NCBI GenBank assembly: GCA_026785645.1
Contig: JAJAZM010000057.1
Span: 1 to 7,305, forward strand
From: Sphingomonas bacterium
Lineage (GTDB): Bacteria > Pseudomonadota > Alphaproteobacteria > Sphingomonadales > Sphingomonadaceae
DNA length: 7,305 nucleotides
Reading direction: 5' to 3'
This document shows, one piece after another, positions 4,557 through 7,305 of the stretch; the first letter of the stretch is position 1, and every line of letters begins with the position of its first letter. The notes below the pieces were generated by a model, which was not told where the DNA came from, searched no databases, and was given only the letters and a program-made list of their open reading frames with translations. Position numbers and translations under genes: made by a program.

Positions 4557-5735
4557 ATGTTCATCAACTTCGTCGACGCGCTTCGGCGCGGCGGGATTCC
4601 CGCCAGCCTCAAGGAGCATCTGCTGCTCCTGGAAGCGATGGATGCCGAGGTGATCACGCAGGAACCCGAGCAATTCTACTATCTGGCCCGCTCGGTGTTC
4701 GTCCATGACGAGGGTCAGCTTGACCGCTTCGACCGGATCTTCGCCGGGGTATTCAAGGGCATCCTCTTTGACCTCGGCGACCCCGCCCAGGCGATCCCCG
4801 AGGAATGGCTGCGCAAGGTCGCAGAACTCTACCTGAGCCCCGAGGAAATGGCGAAAATCAATGCTTTTGGATCGTGGGACGAGATCATGGAGGCGTTGAA
4901 GCAGCGCCTCGCCGAGCAGGACGGGCGACACCAAGGCGGCAACAAATGGATTGGCACCGGCGGCACCTCGCCGTTCGGCCACGGTGGTTACAATCCGGAA
5001 GGGGTGCGGATCGGCGGAGAAGGCCGCCACGGCCGCGCGATCAAGGTGTGGGAAAAGCGCGAGTTTCGCGATCTCGATTCGACCCGCGAGCTCGGCACCC
5101 GCAACATCAAGGTCGCGCTGCGCCGCCTGCGCCGCTTCGCCCGCGAAGGTGCCGCCGACGAGCTCGACATGGACGCCACCATCGACGGTACTGCGCGCCA
5201 GGGCTGGCTCGACGTCCACATGCGCCCGGAGCGGCACAATGCGGTCAAGCTGTTGCTGTTCCTTGACGTCGGCGGATCGATGGAAGGCCATGTCCGCCTG
5301 TGCGAGGAACTGTTCTCCGCCGCGCGCACCGAGTTCAAGCATCTCGAGCATTTCTATTTCCACAATTGCATCTACGAAGGCGTGTGGAAGGACAATCGCC
5401 GCCGACACGCCGAGCGCCATTCGACCTTCGACATCATGCACAAGTTCGGTCATGACCATAAGGTGATCATTGTCGGCGATGCAGCGATGAGCCCGTATGA
5501 GATCACCCACGCCGGCGGCTCGATCGAACATATGAACGAGGAAGCCGGAATGACCTGGCTCGGTCGCCTGACCACCACTTACCCCGCTTCGGCCTGGCTC
5601 AATCCGACCCCCGAGCAATATTGGGGCCACTCGACCTCGACCAACATCCTCAAGCGGCTGATGAGCGACCGCATGTACCCGCTGACGCTGACCGGGCTCG
5701 ACGACGCGATGCGGGAGTTGAGCCGGAAGCGCTAG
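4557..5735 (+). CDS. CoxE-like VWA domain protein, partner of MoxR ATPase
   Basis: The 392-residue protein starts MFINFVDALR, which matches the usual start of this family (short segment, then PASLKEHLLLLEA and FYYLAR); this supports ATG 4557 over an upstream in-frame TTG at 4521. Residues 1-120 form the helical N-terminal region. A Gly-rich conserved stretch, GTGGTSPFGHGGYNPEG, lies at 133-149, and a basic segment rich in RRLRRF at 189-194. The von Willebrand factor A domain begins near 229, with MIDAS sequence DVGGS (237-241); Gly replaces the first Ser of the canonical DxSxS, as I recall is normal in this family. D308 in VGDAAMS is a candidate further MIDAS ligand. No signal peptide or membrane helix is seen, so it is cytoplasmic. 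By family precedent it couples a MoxR ATPase, here probably the product of 1017-1859, to a target being assembled or activated. The target is not evident. Its stop codon interlocks with that of the convergent NamZ-like gene. Confidence 0.92.
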   Translation: MFINFVDALRRGGIPASLKEHLLLLEAMDAEVITQEPEQFYYLARSVFVHDEGQLDRFDRIFAGVFKGILFDLGDPAQAIPEEWLRKVAELYLSPEEMAKINAFGSWDEIMEALKQRLAEQDGRHQGGNKWIGTGGTSPFGHGGYNPEGVRIGGEGRHGRAIKVWEKREFRDLDSTRELGTRNIKVALRRLRRFAREGAADELDMDATIDGTARQGWLDVHMRPERHNAVKLLLFLDVGGSMEGHVRLCEELFSAARTEFKHLEHFYFHNCIYEGVWKDNRRRHAERHSTFDIMHKFGHDHKVIIVGDAAMSPYEITHAGGSIEHMNEEAGMTWLGRLTTTYPASAWLNPTPEQYWGHSTSTNILKRLMSDRMYPLTLTGLDDAMRELSRKR

Positions 5736-6931
5736 TAGAGCAGGAAGTCCTTGCGTTGTTCGTCCCAGGCGCGCTCGTCGGCCGACGCAATCGCCTCGAG
5801 ATCGCCAGCCTCGCTGCCCGCGTCATCGACCCACTCGCGCAACGCCGGCCCGCCGTTGATGACGTCGATCGCGAGCTTGTCGAACACATACTCATAGGGA
5901 AAATCGCGCCACAGTTCGTAGTCTGGGTACAGCCGCCGGATCGCCTTGAACGCCAGCGCCTGGAGCCGCCACGGGCGAAACGCGGCATGATCGTAGAAGC
6001 CCTGTTCGGCATGAAATTGGAGCCCGTTGCACAGTTTGCCGGCATGCTTGTGGAAGGTCGGCTCGAACCACACTTCCCGAACCGCGCATCCCGCCAGCCA
6101 CTGCGGCGCGACCCGCTCCATCTCGCCCAGCACCGCCCGCGCATCGATATCGGGGGCACCGAACAGCTCGAGCGGCCGGGTCGTCCCCCGCCCCTCGCTC
6201 AGCGTCGTCCCCTCGAGCATCACCGTTCCGGCATAGCAGCGCGCCATATTGAGGTTCGGCGCATTGGGCGACGGGTTGATCCACGCGCGGTCCGCCGGCC
6301 AGCCAAAGCCGGGCGCGGCGTCTGACGCCCAGCCCTCCATTTCGATCACGCGATAATTGATGTCGAGGTTGAACTCGCGGATGAACCAATGCCCCATCTC
6401 GCCCAGCGTCATCCCGTGGCGCATGACCATCGGCCCCGCCCCGACGAAGCTCTCCCACCCCGGCAACAGCAACGTCCCCTCGACCGGACGCCCGGCGGGG
6501 TTGGGGCGATCGAGCACCCACACCGCTTTGCCATGTTCGGCAGCGGCTTCGAGCATGTAGAGCAGGGTCGTCACGAAGGTGTAGATCCGGCAGCCAAGGT
6601 CCTGCAGATCGATCAGCACCACATCGAACGTGCTCATCATCTGCCCCGACGGCCGCCGCACCTCGCCATACAGGCTGAACACCGGGATCCCGAGCCGCGG
6701 ATCGACCTCGTCGGGGGTCTCCATCATATTGTCCTGCTTGTCGCCCTTCAGCCCATGCTGCGGCCCGAACGCCGCGCTGAGGCGAATCTCCGGGCAGTCG
6801 GCGAGCGCGTCGAGGCTATGGGTCAAATCGGCGGTGACCGACGCGGGGTGCGCCAGCAAGGCGACGCGCTTGCCCTCCAGCGGGGCGCGCAAGGCGGGGT
6901 CGGCGAGCAGCCGTTCGATACCGAATTTCAT
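5732..6931 (-). CDS. NamZ-like (DUF1343) exo-beta-N-acetylmuramidase homologue
   Basis: The 399-residue protein starts MKFGIERLLA. It carries the conserved strings of the DUF1343/YbbC family: HPASV (28-32), GPQHGLKGD (56-64), SLYGE (86-90), DLQDLG (108-113), LDRPNPAGRPVEG (140-152) and LEGTTLSEGRGTTRP (239-253). The characterised member, NamZ of Bacillus subtilis, removes terminal beta-linked MurNAc from peptidoglycan fragments (CAZy GH171). Its length matches the family's globular part, but no signal peptide is visible, whereas the Bacillus enzyme is exported. A cytosolic role on imported cell-wall fragments is therefore an inference. ATG 6931 is preferred over an upstream ATG at 7114, because the extension would overlap the DOMON-like gene in another frame, is Arg/Gly/Cys-rich and resembles nothing. 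The start overlaps the upstream stop as ATGA, indicating translational coupling. It could also be a related glycosidase with different specificity. Confidence 0.88.
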   Translation of the reverse strand: MKFGIERLLADPALRAPLEGKRVALLAHPASVTADLTHSLDALADCPEIRLSAAFGPQHGLKGDKQDNMMETPDEVDPRLGIPVFSLYGEVRRPSGQMMSTFDVVLIDLQDLGCRIYTFVTTLLYMLEAAAEHGKAVWVLDRPNPAGRPVEGTLLLPGWESFVGAGPMVMRHGMTLGEMGHWFIREFNLDINYRVIEMEGWASDAAPGFGWPADRAWINPSPNAPNLNMARCYAGTVMLEGTTLSEGRGTTRPLELFGAPDIDARAVLGEMERVAPQWLAGCAVREVWFEPTFHKHAGKLCNGLQFHAEQGFYDHAAFRPWRLQALAFKAIRRLYPDYELWRDFPYEYVFDKLAIDVINGGPALREWVDDAGSEAGDLEAIASADERAWDEQRKDFLLY

Positions 6932-7305
6932 GCGACGTTTCCTGACGGCAGTCGCGCCACGAAGCAATCGCGATCGTGGAAATCGGGCGGCCCCGCAGGA
7001 TGCGCCAGCGCCCAATAGCTTTTCGCGCCACCCGCTTCCTCGATCACTGCAGTCAGATTGAGCCGCGATCCCGGCGCGAAATCGGCGGAGACCGCAGCCT
7101 CGACCGCGATCCACGTCTCACCACCTTCGATCCTCACCTCAGCCTCATCCTCGGCGTTGCGCATGCCCAAGCGGTGACCGTCGAACGCATAAGCCGCCCA
7201 TTGGCTCGACGGAGCGAAATTATACTCGCGATACGCCATCCCATCTCCGCCGACGAACGCCTCGAAGCACGTCTTCCGCCAAAGATCGTTGGCGCGGCCG
7301 GGGGG
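6928..7305 (-). CDS. DOMON-like domain protein, N-terminus cut off by window edge
   Basis: The minus-strand reading frame is open to the end of the window (125 residues visible) and stops at TGA 6928-6930. An ATG at 7239 is internal: the 22 codons before it encode NDLWRKTCFEAFVGG, the conserved entry into NFAPSSQWAAYAFDG, so the true start lies beyond 7305. The end, LNLTAVIEEAGGAKSYWALA then HPAGPPDFHDRDCFVARLP, matches the DOMON-like family of alphaproteobacteria, a beta-sandwich related to carbohydrate- or haem-binding modules such as CBM9. Binding of a sugar or other small ligand is the likely role, unproven. The gene overlaps the NamZ-like gene by ATGA, which suggests both products are made together and act on related substrates. 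Whether it carries a signal peptide cannot be seen. Confidence 0.8.
   Translation of the reverse strand, partial: PPGRANDLWRKTCFEAFVGGDGMAYREYNFAPSSQWAAYAFDGHRLGMRNAEDEAEVRIEGGETWIAVEAAVSADFAPGSRLNLTAVIEEAGGAKSYWALAHPAGPPDFHDRDCFVARLPSGNVA

Noticed and set aside
4530..5630. A 366-codon minus-strand open frame opposite the VWA gene
   Set aside because: It is the antisense shadow of a strongly recognisable VWA protein and resembles no family.
6389..7018. Plus-strand open frames of 143-209 codons opposite the NamZ-like gene
   Set aside because: They are antisense to a conserved DUF1343 protein, with low-complexity His/Arg/Pro-rich translations.
6932..7114. N-terminal extension of the NamZ-like protein to an ATG at 7114
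   Set aside because: The extra 61 residues overlap the DOMON-like gene in another frame, look random and include no signal peptide; the ATGA overlap at 6928-6931 gives a natural start.
6928..7239. A complete 103-aa gene starting at ATG 7239
   Set aside because: The same frame stays open to the window edge and encodes conserved residues (LWRKTCFEAF) upstream of that Met, so the gene is longer and merely truncated here.

Overview
The window is compact, GC-rich (roughly 60-65% by eye), tightly packed chromosomal DNA. Its protein repertoire and wording (a CoxE-like VWA protein with a DVGGS MIDAS, a DOMON-like protein fused by ATGA overlap to a NamZ/DUF1343 protein, the style of the cystathionine beta-lyase) point to an alphaproteobacterium, most likely a sphingomonad (Sphingomonadales). 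That assignment rests on remembered family resemblance, not on a search.

Layout, left to right. (1) Positions 2-130: the 3' end of msrA (peptide-methionine (S)-S-oxide reductase), + strand. (2) Positions 131-278: a 148-bp intergenic region with a small hairpin. (3) Positions 279-947: an uncharacterised, mostly helical 222-residue protein, + strand. (4) Positions 1017-1859: a MoxR-family AAA+ ATPase, + strand, followed after 11 nt by (5) a cystathionine beta-lyase-type PLP enzyme (1871-3049, GTG start). (6) Positions 3050-4447, - strand: a soluble methyl-accepting chemotaxis protein with an unusual C-terminal sensory extension; it abuts the metC-like gene stop-to-stop with no spacer. (7) Positions 4448-4556: a 109-bp divergent control region with a perfect 14-bp inverted repeat and candidate promoters on both strands. 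(8) Positions 4557-5735: the CoxE-like VWA-domain protein that normally partners a MoxR ATPase, + strand. (9) Positions 5732-6931, - strand: a NamZ-like (DUF1343) exo-beta-N-acetylmuramidase homologue; its stop codon interlocks with the VWA stop in a shared CTAG. (10) Positions 6928-7305, - strand: a DOMON-like protein, cut by the window edge, overlapping the NamZ-like gene by ATGA.

How the genes relate. The clearest functional unit is the MoxR ATPase plus VWA protein, a chaperone-like module known for assembling or activating target complexes; here its halves are about 2.7 kb apart with a metabolic gene and an opposite-strand chemoreceptor between them. The DOMON-like/NamZ-like pair looks like a translationally coupled operon for handling cell-wall-derived sugars, possibly in the cytoplasm because no signal peptide is visible on the NamZ-like protein. 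msrA and the metC-like gene both touch methionine metabolism but are not in one transcription unit as far as can be seen.

No RNA genes, mobile elements, CRISPR arrays or phage genes are visible. I did not find a clear new biological system. The parts most worth following up are the divergent control region at 4448-4556, the chemoreceptor's His/Cys-containing C-terminal domain, the split MoxR/VWA pair and the apparently cytosolic NamZ-like/DOMON-like pair.
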